Source: an uncultured Clostridia bacterium
GTDB taxonomy: Bacteria > Bacillota > Clostridia > TANB77 > CAG-508
Direction of reading: 5' to 3'
NCBI GenBank assembly: GCA_944388635.1
Contig: CALXJN010000002.1
Coordinates: 1 to 26,705, forward strand
DNA: 26,705 nucleotides
Positions 14,270 through 24,462 of the stretch are shown here, in pieces. Position 1 is the first letter of the stretch. Each line of letters begins with the position of its first letter. The position numbers and the translations under genes are program-made. Under the pieces are notes generated by a model. The model was not told the origin of the DNA, did not search any database, and saw nothing but the letters and a program-made list of their open reading frames with translations.

Positions 14270-16072
14270 TTACAAAGGTAAAATTATGCTAAAAGTAGTA
14301 CCTTTATTTAGCTCAGACTTAAATGTAATAGAACCATTAAAGTGAGCCTTAATATTAGAATAAGACATAAATAATCCAAGTCCAGTTCCATTTTTTCCTT
14401 TAGTTGTTATCATTTCCTTAAACAACTTATCTTGAACTTCTTTACTCATTCCACAGCCATAATCCCTAACAGAAAGAACAATAGAATCATTTTTCTTTTG
14501 AACGATAAGGTCAATCTTATTATCAGGTGCACCATTATAAGACTGGATTGCATTAGAGATAAGATTATTCATAACTTGTACAAGAGAATTAACATCTCCA
14601 TGTAATATAAAACCACTATCAACTTTCAAATTAATATTTAGTTCAATCAAAGCATTTTTTAATTCGTGCTTCATTAGTATAGTAATACGTTTAATAAGCT
14701 CTTCAAGAGTAAAATCAGAAGCTACATTGTCGGTTCTTTCAACTGCTTGACCTTTAACAGCAGTAATTACATCAGACATATATGATGTGTGAGTCTTAAT
14801 TTTAGAAATCCAAGAAGCCATATCCCTTGCAATATCATGATGATCTTCATTTGTAACTTCAGGATCACCAATAGAACTATCATATTCTTTAACCAAATCA
14901 GTTAAAGCCTCAGCAGCACCTGAAATAGACATGATAGGAGTTTTTAAGTTATGTGCTATACCGCCAATCATTTGACCAAGAGAGGCAAAACGTTCTTTTT
15001 CAATAAGAATATCTTGATTAGACTTAATCGTCTTTAAGTCTTTCATATGCTGAGTAATATCTTTAAAAAGAATCATAGTACCCAAAAATATATTTTTATT
15101 AACAATGCTTGAAATTTCAACATTAAAATAGCGGTTAATAGTATCTACATAAGTCTCAAAAGTCACAGTTTTAGGACTAACAGAAACAGATTGAAGAGAC
15201 TTTTTTAATTTTGGTAAATGAACACTCTTATCCCAATCAAAAACATTAATATTTCTAATTTGAGAATCTTTAACTTTAAAAGTAGTTAAAAAAGATTTAT
15301 TAAAGTCAATAATAATATTTCTATCGTTCAACACAATATAGCTATCAGACATCCTATCAACAATTTTCTCTAGTGCGATTGGTGTGATAGACAAAAAATC
15401 AAATTTAAAAATAGCAAGTGTAAAGAAAAATACAGCCAAAGAAAATGAAATAGGAGTCATATAAACTGTCATATCAATAATATTAAATATACCTAAAATA
15501 TTTATGATAGCAGGGATAGACACACCTATAACTATAAAAATTGATTGCTTAGAGAAGAAACCAGATGTCTTAGCAGCATGATTAAGCATCATTAAAGCAC
15601 TAATAATGAAAAGTCCATAAGTATATATAAGGTGAACATTCATATATGGACCATATTCCATTTCAGTAAAGTTAAAAGAATAATGCTTATAAAACAAATG
15701 ATGATACTCATTTGTAAATAATAAAAGTAAAGAGATTATAGGTATTACAAGTAACAATGCATATTTTTTTGTAAACTTAATTTTTGTGTTAACAAAAGAA
15801 GAAGCAAGTAAGAAAAACATAACAGGTACAAGGCATGTACCTATATATATAAAGTTTTCAAAATATATTGGGTTTGTATTAAACTCTATAACAAAATATC
15901 TTTGAGCGGTAAGTCCTACATATATAATTAACACACAAAGAAGCATGTAAGCAAGGAACTTCTGTATTTGTGTTACAGGTTTTTTCTTTAATATGTAGCG
16001 AAGTAAAAAAATAGTAAGAAGAGCCGAAGCAACAAATAAGACAAATTGCAAATTATTTATTTCAGCTGGCAT
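14270..16072 (-). CDS. Membrane histidine kinase (7TM sensor, PAS, HisKA, HATPase)
   Basis: A 600-residue sensor kinase. Residues about 1-230 contain seven or so membrane helices and resemble the N-terminal 7TM histidine kinase domain. A PAS-like segment follows (about 235-350; DRMSDSYIVLNDRNIIIDFN). The phosphorylation motif IAHNLKTP has H374. The ATPase domain shows the N box (MNNLISNAIQSY), G1 (RDYGCGMS) and G2 (GTGLGLFMSY). ATG at 16072 is chosen for its AAAAGGGGGA ribosome binding site; an upstream ATG at 16111 lies inside a palindrome. The gene starts about 75 bases after the NRPS stop without a T-run terminator between, so it is probably read through from the NRPS promoter. Confidence 0.9.
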   Translation of the reverse strand: MPAEINNLQFVLFVASALLTIFLLRYILKKKPVTQIQKFLAYMLLCVLIIYVGLTAQRYFVIEFNTNPIYFENFIYIGTCLVPVMFFLLASSFVNTKIKFTKKYALLLVIPIISLLLLFTNEYHHLFYKHYSFNFTEMEYGPYMNVHLIYTYGLFIISALMMLNHAAKTSGFFSKQSIFIVIGVSIPAIINILGIFNIIDMTVYMTPISFSLAVFFFTLAIFKFDFLSITPIALEKIVDRMSDSYIVLNDRNIIIDFNKSFLTTFKVKDSQIRNINVFDWDKSVHLPKLKKSLQSVSVSPKTVTFETYVDTINRYFNVEISSIVNKNIFLGTMILFKDITQHMKDLKTIKSNQDILIEKERFASLGQMIGGIAHNLKTPIMSISGAAEALTDLVKEYDSSIGDPEVTNEDHHDIARDMASWISKIKTHTSYMSDVITAVKGQAVERTDNVASDFTLEELIKRITILMKHELKNALIELNINLKVDSGFILHGDVNSLVQVMNNLISNAIQSYNGAPDNKIDLIVQKKNDSIVLSVRDYGCGMSKEVQDKLFKEMITTKGKNGTGLGLFMSYSNIKAHFNGSITFKSELNKGTTFSIILPL

Positions 16073-16098
16073 AAAAAATTCCCCCTTTTTCATTAGTG

Positions 16099-16140
16099 AA
16101 TTTCCGGTCATTTTAGCTGTGTCCCCAATGACCGGAAATT
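16099..16140. repeat. GGGGAC-type hairpin between NRPS and kinase genes
   Basis: Perfect 14-bp arms (16099-16112, 16127-16140; AATTTCCGGTCATT) with a 14-base loop reading GGGGACACAGCTAA on the minus strand. There is no T-run. It could be a processing or attenuation site in the NRPS-kinase transcript, or a REP-like element. Confidence 0.7.
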
Positions 16141-16147
16141 TAAATTA

Positions 16148-19100
16148 TTAAAAATTTATAAATCCAATTTTCTTAAAATAATTCATATATTTTATTATAT
16201 AATTTTTGTCGATTTTTTTCCAGTGGAAACCGATATTTTTTAAATAAGTTTCTGTAAAATTCGAGCTAAGCCTAATATTAGATGTATATATAAGCTTTTT
16301 ATCACTACTTAAATCATGTATAATACCAGAAACAATATCGTTTCTACTATCATCAGATAATATACCAGTAATAATATCAGTCATCATCTGGTCAGAAACA
16401 GGAAGTATATCAATTCCCATAGAATTCATCGTATTATATAATAAATTAATAGCTAGAAGCTTAGGATTCCTTATGTGGAACATATTGCAATCAGACTTAT
16501 GGTTTAAAATGTTAACAACCGCAGTAGCTGCTAAATCAACAGGAGTAAGCTCTAATTCGTGAGATAGTGTATATCTTGGGAAAGCTCCAATTTCAATATA
16601 ACTCTTAAGTCTTTTTGCAAAAGCATTATCATTTGCATTCATTTGGAATGCACCATCAGAATATCTATTAGTAATATTTCCAAGTCTCAAAATTTGTGCA
16701 TCTAACCCGTCAGCAATAGCCTCAAGTACAGCAATTTCTGCTTTAAACTTAGTTGTAGTATAAACACTCTTGATATTTTGACCAATATATAAATCATTTT
16801 CAGTAAATAGCTTTTTACTATTAATATTGCTACTTGTTTCCAAAACTGTTTCCTCTTTTTCGCCATTACCAGAAACACTAATAGTAGAAATATGCATTAA
16901 TCTTTTGCCATACTTTTTACAAAATTCTATAGTATTTTTAGTACCAAGAACATTTATATCTTCAAATAACTTCTTTTGCCCAAAATGCTTAACAATAGCA
17001 CCAGAATTTATTACACAAGATACATTTTTTACGATATCATGTAACTCGTTTTGTGCAATTCCTAAGGATGTTCCTTTAGTAATATCTCCAGCAAACACTT
17101 TAATTCTATCAGAAACTCTAGCAACATACTCATTACCAAAGTAAAATCTCAAAGTTTGAAGAAGCCTATACCTTGGAGTAACATTATTTTTAGGTCTAAT
17201 CAAAGCATAAACATTACCAGTATTTTGTTTTAAAAACTCATATATAATATGAGAACCAAGATATCCAGTTCCACCTATAACTAAAACATCTTTTATCTTT
17301 GCTCTAGAAATAGTCGAAATATTTTTTATTGTATTTCTAGACAATATATCATTTACCTTAGAATAATCATAATCCTCAATAAAATTATCCTTAATAGAAG
17401 GCAATTTGTGAGACAATTTTCTAATAGTAGGGAAATTAAATATATCTGCATATTCAAATTTCAAGCCATATTTAAGAGCCTCAATTTGCATATTAATTGC
17501 AGAAATAGAATCTCCACCAATATCGAAGAAATTATCATCAATAGAAATATTATCTATCTTCAAAATATTCTTCCAAATTTGCATAAGTTTTTCTTCATTT
17601 GAACTGAAATCATCAGTATCTAAAGAAGGTGTTTCCTTCTTTAGATTTTTTGCCATATCAGGAAGTGGAAGAGCTTTTCTATCAATTTTTCTATTTATAG
17701 TATAAGGCATTTCTTGAAGTTTAATAATATAAGTTGGAACCATATACTGAGGCAAGAATTTCTTTAAAAATTCTCTAACTTTATTCTCAGAAATATTTTG
17801 GTCAGTTACATAATAACCACATAAAACTTCTTTATCATTAACAGTTGCTTTATTTACAATGCAAGATGTTATACCCTCAATTTGAGACATTTTATTTTCA
17901 ATTTCGCCTAATTCAATTCTAAGTCCATGAAGTTTAACTTGATTATCAATTCTACCTAAAACTTGAACCTTACCGTCAAAAGTCCAGCGACCAATATCAC
18001 CAGATTTATATATTTTGCCTTCTCCAAAAGGATTATCAAAGAAAGCTTTTGCCGTACGCTCAGGCTTATTGATATATCCAAGTCCTACTTGAATACCAGA
18101 TATATATATTTCTCCAACAACACCAATAGGAACTCTTTTCATATTCTTATCTAAAATATGAATTTGACAATTTTTAGTTGGAGGACCTACAGTTATTTCC
18201 TTTTCTCCATTTAAGTTTTGAACATTACACAAAATAGTAATTTCACTTGGACCATAAATGTTAAAAACAGTAATATCAGAGCTTAATGCATGTAAATCAT
18301 CAACAAATTTTTGAGAAAGAGGTTCTCCACCAAAAACCATATTTTTAACAAGAGCGAGAGCAGAATCTTCCTCACGATTGTCATAATTAATTTTCATTAA
18401 GCTTGGTGTAACTGTCATAACATCAACACCATGCTTTTTAATTAAAGCATCCAACAATTTTGGATTTCTATGTTCATTATTGTTTGCCATTACAACTTTA
18501 AGTCCATGAGTTAATGAAACAAAAATCTCATAAACAAATATATCAAAAGGTGTAGAAGTCACAGAAGCTATAGCATGAGTTTTTCCATCTCTTAAATAAT
18601 CTAAAGCATAAGTCATTGACATAGCCATATTTGCAAAACCGATTTGGTTAAGCATAACACCCTTAGGAGTTCCAGTAGAACCAGAAGTATATATAATATA
18701 TGATAAAGAATTCTTATCAGGTATTATATTTGGATTATCAAAATTTTTGCCATATATCTTTGAATTATCTAAGTCAATTTCTATCACATTTTCTATTTGC
18801 TTAACTTTATGTTTTAATTCTGCCTGAACTAAAACATATTTAGTCTTACTATCTTCAATATAATATGTAGTTCTTTCAACAGGGTAACCAGGATCAACAT
18901 TGAAAAATGCTGCACCAGCCTTTAAAATACCAAGCATAGAGACAATAGTCTCAAGAGAACGATTAGTCATAATACAAACAATATCGTTTTCTTTTATACC
19001 ATATTTAATTAAATAATGAGCCAAACTATTAGCTTTTTTATTTAATTCAGCATATGTAAGAGAGATGTCATCACAAACAACAGCGACTCTATTAGGAGTT

Positions 19101-22100
19101 TTATTAACTTGTTCCTCAAAAAGAGAAACAATAGTAGTATTATCAGGAATATCCATATGTGTGTCATTAAATTTAGCTAAAAGTTTTTCCTCTTCATCAG
19201 TAATAGGAGAAAAATCCTCAATTACAAGATTATCATTATTAATTAATTGTTTTAATATAAACAAATAATGTTTAAGAATATTTTCAGCAGTTTCATGCTT
19301 AAATAAACCAGTGTTAAACTCTAGGTTAAACACACCTAAAGAAGGAATAACCTCAAACCACAAATTAAACTTAGAAGTTTTAGTGTTTGGAACTAAGAAG
19401 CGGCCAGGCTTTCCGTCAATTTCAGGTCTTTTGCCGTCAATATTTTGGTAAGTAAACATCACATCAAGTAAAGAACTACCAGTATCTAGATTTAAATTTT
19501 TCTGAATAAGTTCATAAGGATAAGGCTGATGAGATATACAATCGATAACATCAGCGTGAACACTTTTAACAAAATCAGAAAAACTTAATTTTTCATCAAT
19601 ATGTTTATTAAAAACAATATTGTTAACAAACATACCAATAATGTTTTGTACTTCTTTAAATGTTCTGCCAGCAAAAGGGCTACCAAGAACAATATCATTT
19701 TGAGAAGTATATTTGTATAAAAGAAGATAAAGCGCAGCTAAAAATACAGAATAGCTAGAAACATTATTCTTCTTCGCAATATTTTCTAAAGAATTAAACT
19801 CATCTTTAGAAATTGTAAGAGTAATCCTATCTCCCTTGTAAGTTTTGATATTTGATACAGGGTAGTCATAAGGCAAATTAAGAGCAGTAAATTCATAATT
19901 ACTAAATCTATTATGCCAAAATTCCTCTAAAGGTTTAATTTTTGCAGAATTTAAGAAATTATTTTCCCAAACAGCATAATCAACATATCTTAAATCATTT
20001 GCTCTTAAATCTTCGCCACTATATAGTCTACAGAAATCGTCAAACATAATAGAAAGTGAACTTCCGTCAATAATTATATGATGAGAGTCAAGTAGCACTA
20101 TACTTGATGAATTATCTAAATAAATAAGCTTAGCACGAAGTAGAGGAGCCTTAGACAAATCAAATGACTTAGGAAAGCTATCTACAATTTTTTGCATATC
20201 AGAAGAAGAAGCATGTTCAACTTCTAAATTAATTGAAACATTATCCAAGATAGACTGAACAATATCTCCATTTTCATATTTAAATACTGTTCTAAAGCTT
20301 GTATGTAAAGCTATAAGTTTATTTAAGGCATTTTTTACTTTATTTTTATCAAGAAGTTCATCAAAATAAATACCACCAGAAACGTTATATACCACATTAT
20401 CTTTTAAAGCTACAGTATTTGCGTAATAAATTCTCTTTTGAGCATAAGACAAAGGATAAATTTCTCTTTTTTCTGCTCGTAAAACAGTCTGACTTGTTTT
20501 CATAATATTATTATTTGAAACAAAATCAGATAAATTTTCTATAACTGGGTTATCAAAAACATCTTTTACAGATATAGTCAAACCAAATTTATGTGACAAA
20601 TAAGTACATAAAGTAATAGCATTTAAAGAATCTCCACCAATTCCAAAAAACGAGTCTTTAATACTTATATTATCAATATTCAAAATTTCCTTTAATTCAT
20701 CAATAATAATCCTATCCATATCATTTCTAGGAGGAATAACCTCTTTATTAGATACAGAAGTAGGCTCAGGAAGTTTTTTCTTATCAAGTTTACCATTTAC
20801 ATTTAGAGGAAAACTATCTAATTTTATAATAGAAGTTGGAACCATAAATGTAGGTAAAACACTTCTTAAATATTTTTCTAACTTGTCTATTTTAATCTCA
20901 TCATCGCTTACAATATATGAATATATAGAACCAGAACGGATGATAGTTGCACTTTCTTTTACACCAGGGAAACTTAAAATCTTTGCATCTATTCCACTAA
21001 GCTCAATTCTAAAGCCTCTAAGTTTTACTTGGTTATCAATTCTACCAATATAATTAATAGAACCATTAGGAAGGAAAGTAACTAAATCACCTGTTTTATA
21101 CACTTTACCTTTTCCAAAAGGATTATCAATAAACTTCTCATCATTTAGGTCAGATCTATTTAAATATCCTAACGCAAGACCATCTCCACCAACCCAAAGC
21201 TCACCAGGAGTATAAACTGGCTGAAGAGTATTTGAATTAGAAACTACATAACAAGTAGAATTTGCAAGAGGAAAACCAATAGGAATAAAACCTAAAGACA
21301 TATCCTTTATATCATAATAAGTTGAAAATGTAGTATTTTCTGTTGGACCATATCCATTAACAATGTGCAAATCAGGATTAGCTTCACGTACTGCTTTAAT
21401 ATGTTTAAAAGATAAAGCTTCTCCACCAATAAGCAAATACTTTAAAACGCCAAACATTTTTGGATTTTCTTCACAAAATCTATTGAAAAGTGAAGTTGTT
21501 AAAAATAAACTACTAATTTTATTTTTTGCAATATAATTACTAAAATATGTAGGATTAAGCAAATCAGTTTTCTTAAGAAGGAACAATTCTAAGCCATTTA
21601 ATAAAGCACCCCAAATTTCGAAAGTTGAAGCATCAAAAGCAATAGAACCTGTTTGAAGGATTCTATCTCCAGAAGAAAACTTTATAAAATTAGTATTTTT
21701 AACAAGTCTAACAATAGCTCTATTTGGAACCATAACACCTTTTGGAGTTCCAGTAGAACCAGAAGTATACATTATATATGCCAAATCAGAAGGCATAGTA
21801 TTATGTGATACAAATTCTGTATTTTCATTATAAATGTTAGAAGATAAATCAGTAATAATTTTAGGAATACTTAATTCTTCATCAAAATGTAAATCAGAAG
21901 AAGTAAGGAAAACCTTAGCGTTTGCATCTTTTATCATAAATAAAATTCTCTCTTTTGGATAAGAAACATCAATAGGAAGGTAACAAGCACCAACCTTTAA
22001 GGTAGCTAAAATAGATACAATCGCTTCAAGAGATTTATCTAAATATAAAGCAACAGAATCTCCAGCTTTTACATTATTTTTTAATAAACAATTAGCAAGA

Positions 22101-23593
22101 GAATTAGCCTTTTCATTTAATTCTTTATAAGTAAGTGTTTTATCTTCAAAACAAACAGCAAGATTATTTGGAGTAATTTTAACTTGTTCTTCAAATAAAG
22201 ATATAACACTTTTTTCGTTTGGATAATCAGTTTTAGTATTATTAAAATCATTTAAAATTTGCAATTTTTCAGCTTCAGTTGCAATATCAATATTTTTTAA
22301 TAATATATCTCTATTTTCCAAAATTTGATTAATAATATTTAAAATTCTTGGATGAATTAATTCAATATCTTCTTTATCATATTTATTAATATTAAAATCA
22401 TAAGAAATATTAACAATATTCTCTGAATTTAGGTCATAAATATGAATATCCAAATCGTTATTTGAACAATTGTTAAAAGCCCAATTTGTAACATAATTAG
22501 ATGAACTATCAGCAGATTTATTAATCTGGTAAGAAACTAATATGTTATATAAATTAGGAATACTAGGATCTTTCTTTCTAAGATTTTCTATAATATATTG
22601 ATATGAATATTTTTGATGTCTAAGCATAGAAAGAGAGTCCTTTGCAACAGTTCCAGCAAAGTCTTTAAAAGATAAATCATCATTTAAAGTCATTCTAAAA
22701 GGAACTGTACTTACAAACATACCAATTGTATTTTTTTCTCTAAAATTAGTTCTATTTAAAATAGGAGTTCCGATTACAAAATCATTAAGCCTAGAAACTT
22801 TTGAAACATAAATTCCAAAAACAGACATAAAGAAATTATAAGCAGAAATTTTAAGTTCAGAACATAAAGCATTTATTTTAGTCATTATTTCTTTATTTAA
22901 CGAAAAAGTTAATCTTTCAGCTTCACAATTTATAGAATTATCATTAATACTTTTATGACTATAAATTGTTGCAACCTCTGGAACTGTTTCATAGACTTTA
23001 TCCCAATAAGCCTTATCTTTTAGAAACTTTTCGCTTTTTACATATTCTTTTTCACTCTCTAAATATTGAATATATGAAAAATTATCAGGATTAATCTCAG
23101 GTAAATTTCCAGAAGATATTAAAGAATTATATACTTCCGCAATTTCCTTCATAACGATGGCTGTTGTCATTGCATCACAAATAATATGGTGGAAACTAAC
23201 AACAAAGCCACCAGTATTGGTTCCTTTTAATTTAACAAGTTTAAATTCAAAAAGCGGGTTTTCTAAGAGATTAAAAATATTCTGCCTTTGACATTCAGAT
23301 TTAACGAAGTCGTCAAAGGAAGAGATTTCATAAATTGGAAAATCAAATTCTTCAAAATCACAAAAATATTGTTTAACAATTCCATTATCTAAAAAAAGTC
23401 TTGTTTGAAAAGCATCATTATGCTTAATCAAAGTATTAAGCGCCTTTTTTAAAATATCTAAATCAAGTTTATCTGTTTTAGAAGAAAAATCAACAAAACA
23501 AATAATACGATTAATATTAGTATTTTTAAAATACTGCTCAGTAAGCCAAATAGATTCTTGAGGCTTACTTAATCCATAAACATCCTTTTCCAT
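16148..23593 (-). CDS. Two-module NRPS ending in a reductase (C-A-T-C-A-T-R), predicted dipeptide aldehyde synthetase
   Basis: A 2481-residue cytoplasmic assembly line. C1 (about 5-430) has HHIICDA at 135-141, Ala replacing the last Gly of HHxxxDG. A1 (about 465-935) has YTSGSTGTPKG at 609-619 and D654 opening the pocket. T1 carries S989 in GGDS. C2 (about 1044-1470) has HHIIIDG at 1171-1177. A2 (about 1485-1970) has YTSGSTGTPKG from 1635 and D1684. T2 carries S2029. R (about 2100-2481) has GGTGYLG from 2107 and Y2278/K2282. Pocket residues read by alignment to GrsA are DAFFLGGTFK (Val/Ile-like) and DIYTVGIILK (uncertain). Reductive release should give a dipeptide aldehyde able to cyclise to a pyrazinone; the leading C domain may add an acyl group. 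ATG 23593 follows GGGGG; a longer start overlaps the promoter. No phosphopantetheinyl transferase gene is nearby. Confidence 0.93.
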   Translation of the reverse strand: MEKDVYGLSKPQESIWLTEQYFKNTNINRIICFVDFSSKTDKLDLDILKKALNTLIKHNDAFQTRLFLDNGIVKQYFCDFEEFDFPIYEISSFDDFVKSECQRQNIFNLLENPLFEFKLVKLKGTNTGGFVVSFHHIICDAMTTAIVMKEIAEVYNSLISSGNLPEINPDNFSYIQYLESEKEYVKSEKFLKDKAYWDKVYETVPEVATIYSHKSINDNSINCEAERLTFSLNKEIMTKINALCSELKISAYNFFMSVFGIYVSKVSRLNDFVIGTPILNRTNFREKNTIGMFVSTVPFRMTLNDDLSFKDFAGTVAKDSLSMLRHQKYSYQYIIENLRKKDPSIPNLYNILVSYQINKSADSSSNYVTNWAFNNCSNNDLDIHIYDLNSENIVNISYDFNINKYDKEDIELIHPRILNIINQILENRDILLKNIDIATEAEKLQILNDFNNTKTDYPNEKSVISLFEEQVKITPNNLAVCFEDKTLTYKELNEKANSLANCLLKNNVKAGDSVALYLDKSLEAIVSILATLKVGACYLPIDVSYPKERILFMIKDANAKVFLTSSDLHFDEELSIPKIITDLSSNIYNENTEFVSHNTMPSDLAYIMYTSGSTGTPKGVMVPNRAIVRLVKNTNFIKFSSGDRILQTGSIAFDASTFEIWGALLNGLELFLLKKTDLLNPTYFSNYIAKNKISSLFLTTSLFNRFCEENPKMFGVLKYLLIGGEALSFKHIKAVREANPDLHIVNGYGPTENTTFSTYYDIKDMSLGFIPIGFPLANSTCYVVSNSNTLQPVYTPGELWVGGDGLALGYLNRSDLNDEKFIDNPFGKGKVYKTGDLVTFLPNGSINYIGRIDNQVKLRGFRIELSGIDAKILSFPGVKESATIIRSGSIYSYIVSDDEIKIDKLEKYLRSVLPTFMVPTSIIKLDSFPLNVNGKLDKKKLPEPTSVSNKEVIPPRNDMDRIIIDELKEILNIDNISIKDSFFGIGGDSLNAITLCTYLSHKFGLTISVKDVFDNPVIENLSDFVSNNNIMKTSQTVLRAEKREIYPLSYAQKRIYYANTVALKDNVVYNVSGGIYFDELLDKNKVKNALNKLIALHTSFRTVFKYENGDIVQSILDNVSINLEVEHASSSDMQKIVDSFPKSFDLSKAPLLRAKLIYLDNSSSIVLLDSHHIIIDGSSLSIMFDDFCRLYSGEDLRANDLRYVDYAVWENNFLNSAKIKPLEEFWHNRFSNYEFTALNLPYDYPVSNIKTYKGDRITLTISKDEFNSLENIAKKNNVSSYSVFLAALYLLLYKYTSQNDIVLGSPFAGRTFKEVQNIIGMFVNNIVFNKHIDEKLSFSDFVKSVHADVIDCISHQPYPYELIQKNLNLDTGSSLLDVMFTYQNIDGKRPEIDGKPGRFLVPNTKTSKFNLWFEVIPSLGVFNLEFNTGLFKHETAENILKHYLFILKQLINNDNLVIEDFSPITDEEEKLLAKFNDTHMDIPDNTTIVSLFEEQVNKTPNRVAVVCDDISLTYAELNKKANSLAHYLIKYGIKENDIVCIMTNRSLETIVSMLGILKAGAAFFNVDPGYPVERTTYYIEDSKTKYVLVQAELKHKVKQIENVIEIDLDNSKIYGKNFDNPNIIPDKNSLSYIIYTSGSTGTPKGVMLNQIGFANMAMSMTYALDYLRDGKTHAIASVTSTPFDIFVYEIFVSLTHGLKVVMANNNEHRNPKLLDALIKKHGVDVMTVTPSLMKINYDNREEDSALALVKNMVFGGEPLSQKFVDDLHALSSDITVFNIYGPSEITILCNVQNLNGEKEITVGPPTKNCQIHILDKNMKRVPIGVVGEIYISGIQVGLGYINKPERTAKAFFDNPFGEGKIYKSGDIGRWTFDGKVQVLGRIDNQVKLHGLRIELGEIENKMSQIEGITSCIVNKATVNDKEVLCGYYVTDQNISENKVREFLKKFLPQYMVPTYIIKLQEMPYTINRKIDRKALPLPDMAKNLKKETPSLDTDDFSSNEEKLMQIWKNILKIDNISIDDNFFDIGGDSISAINMQIEALKYGLKFEYADIFNFPTIRKLSHKLPSIKDNFIEDYDYSKVNDILSRNTIKNISTISRAKIKDVLVIGGTGYLGSHIIYEFLKQNTGNVYALIRPKNNVTPRYRLLQTLRFYFGNEYVARVSDRIKVFAGDITKGTSLGIAQNELHDIVKNVSCVINSGAIVKHFGQKKLFEDINVLGTKNTIEFCKKYGKRLMHISTISVSGNGEKEETVLETSSNINSKKLFTENDLYIGQNIKSVYTTTKFKAEIAVLEAIADGLDAQILRLGNITNRYSDGAFQMNANDNAFAKRLKSYIEIGAFPRYTLSHELELTPVDLAATAVVNILNHKSDCNMFHIRNPKLLAINLLYNTMNSMGIDILPVSDQMMTDIITGILSDDSRNDIVSGIIHDLSSDKKLIYTSNIRLSSNFTETYLKNIGFHWKKIDKNYIIKYMNYFKKIGFINF

Positions 23594-23633
23594 TTTTAGC
23601 CCCCATTTTACATTCGCTACAAATAACAACTTT

Positions 23634-23662
23634 ATTTTACCATATTTGACAAAAAAAAACAA
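23634..23662 (-). promoter_or_regulatory. Promoter of the NRPS gene
   Basis: On the minus strand TTGTTT, a 17-base spacer ending TGG, then TAAAAT: an extended -10 with a weak -35. Transcription would start near 23627, which supports the 23593 start codon. Confidence 0.5.
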
Positions 23663-23709
23663 GAGGCGAGTTTAAACAAAGGTAATAAATAGAAATTCTT
23701 CATTATCAA

Positions 23710-23738
23710 TTGACACTAAAGCGTATATATTATATAAT
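23710..23738 (+). promoter_or_regulatory. Consensus promoter of the two small genes
   Basis: TTGACA, a 17-base spacer, then TATAAT, a perfect sigma-A consensus. It is divergent from the NRPS promoter, about 50 bases away. Confidence 0.85.
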
Positions 23739-23774
23739 TATCTCATGAAAATCAAGAAACAAAGGAATGATTAT

Positions 23775-23972
23775 ATGAGAAAAATAAAACAAGCACAAAG
23801 AACAAATGGAAAATATACATTAAACAAAAATAAAAGAAGAGAAAACTATATTATAACAAGTGAAGACATAAAAGAAATGGCAATGCAACAAGAAGGAAAC
23901 AAAATCTTAGATGTATTAGACGGATTAACAGAAATAGTTAGAGGAAAAGAACCAGTACAAATCGAAAGATAA
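23775..23972 (+). CDS. Small basic protein, unknown
   Basis: A 65-residue protein, start ATG 23775 with AAAGGA upstream. An in-frame ATG at 23745 coincides with the expected transcription start and is rejected. The N-terminal half is strongly basic (KQAQRTNGKYTLNKNKRRE); the C-terminal half (EDIKEMAMQQEGNKILDVLDGLTEIV) looks helical and acidic. There is no membrane helix and no family I recognise. It is the first gene of a two-gene unit with 24007-24462. A perfect promoter suggests high expression. DNA or RNA binding by the basic half is only a guess. Confidence 0.6.
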   Translation: MRKIKQAQRTNGKYTLNKNKRRENYIITSEDIKEMAMQQEGNKILDVLDGLTEIVRGKEPVQIER

Positions 23973-24006
23973 AAAGAATTTTTACAAAAGAAAGGAAAAA
24001 TAAACC

Positions 24007-24462
24007 ATGGAAAATAGTGCAATATATCCAGAAGTTGCAGCAGAATTAATAGAAATATTTAAATTTGTAGAAGAACCAATATTAGAAAAAATACCAGAAA
24101 AATTAAGAGAAGAATTAGAAAAAATAGCAGACAAAAATTCAAAATTTAAAATAGATAAAACAAAAAAGTTAAATGAACAAAATATACTGCCAGAAACAAA
24201 ACAACTATTATCAGGAATATTTATAAAATACTGTTGCAGACAACAAGACGGAGACGAGATACTAGTTGCATGTAAAGAAAATGACATGAAAATAGAACAA
24301 GAAAAAAGAGAAAAATATAATCCAGACAAAATATTTGAAAAAAATGAAGAAGAACCAAAAGAAGAAAAAAAGCCTTGTTTTAAACTAGTTGTTATAAAAA
24401 AAGAACCATGGTATAAAAAAGTAATAAAAACAATAGGAAAAATATTTAGAATATATAAATAA
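24007..24462 (+). CDS. Hypothetical charged helical protein with a basic amphipathic C-terminus
   Basis: A 151-residue protein rich in Lys and Glu. Residues 1-45 are predicted helices (YPEVAAELIEIFKFVEEPILEK). A Cys pair lies in FIKYCCRQQDG at about 78, then an acidic/Lys stretch (NEEEPKEEKKPC). The last 20 residues (EPWYKKVIKTIGKIFRIYK) form a basic amphipathic helix that could lie on a membrane. No known domain is recognised. ATG 24007 follows AAAGGAAAA, 34 bases after the previous gene, and the gene ends at the hairpin terminator 24461-24540, so the two genes form one transcript. Confidence 0.65.
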   Translation: MENSAIYPEVAAELIEIFKFVEEPILEKIPEKLREELEKIADKNSKFKIDKTKKLNEQNILPETKQLLSGIFIKYCCRQQDGDEILVACKENDMKIEQEKREKYNPDKIFEKNEEEPKEEKKPCFKLVVIKKEPWYKKVIKTIGKIFRIYK

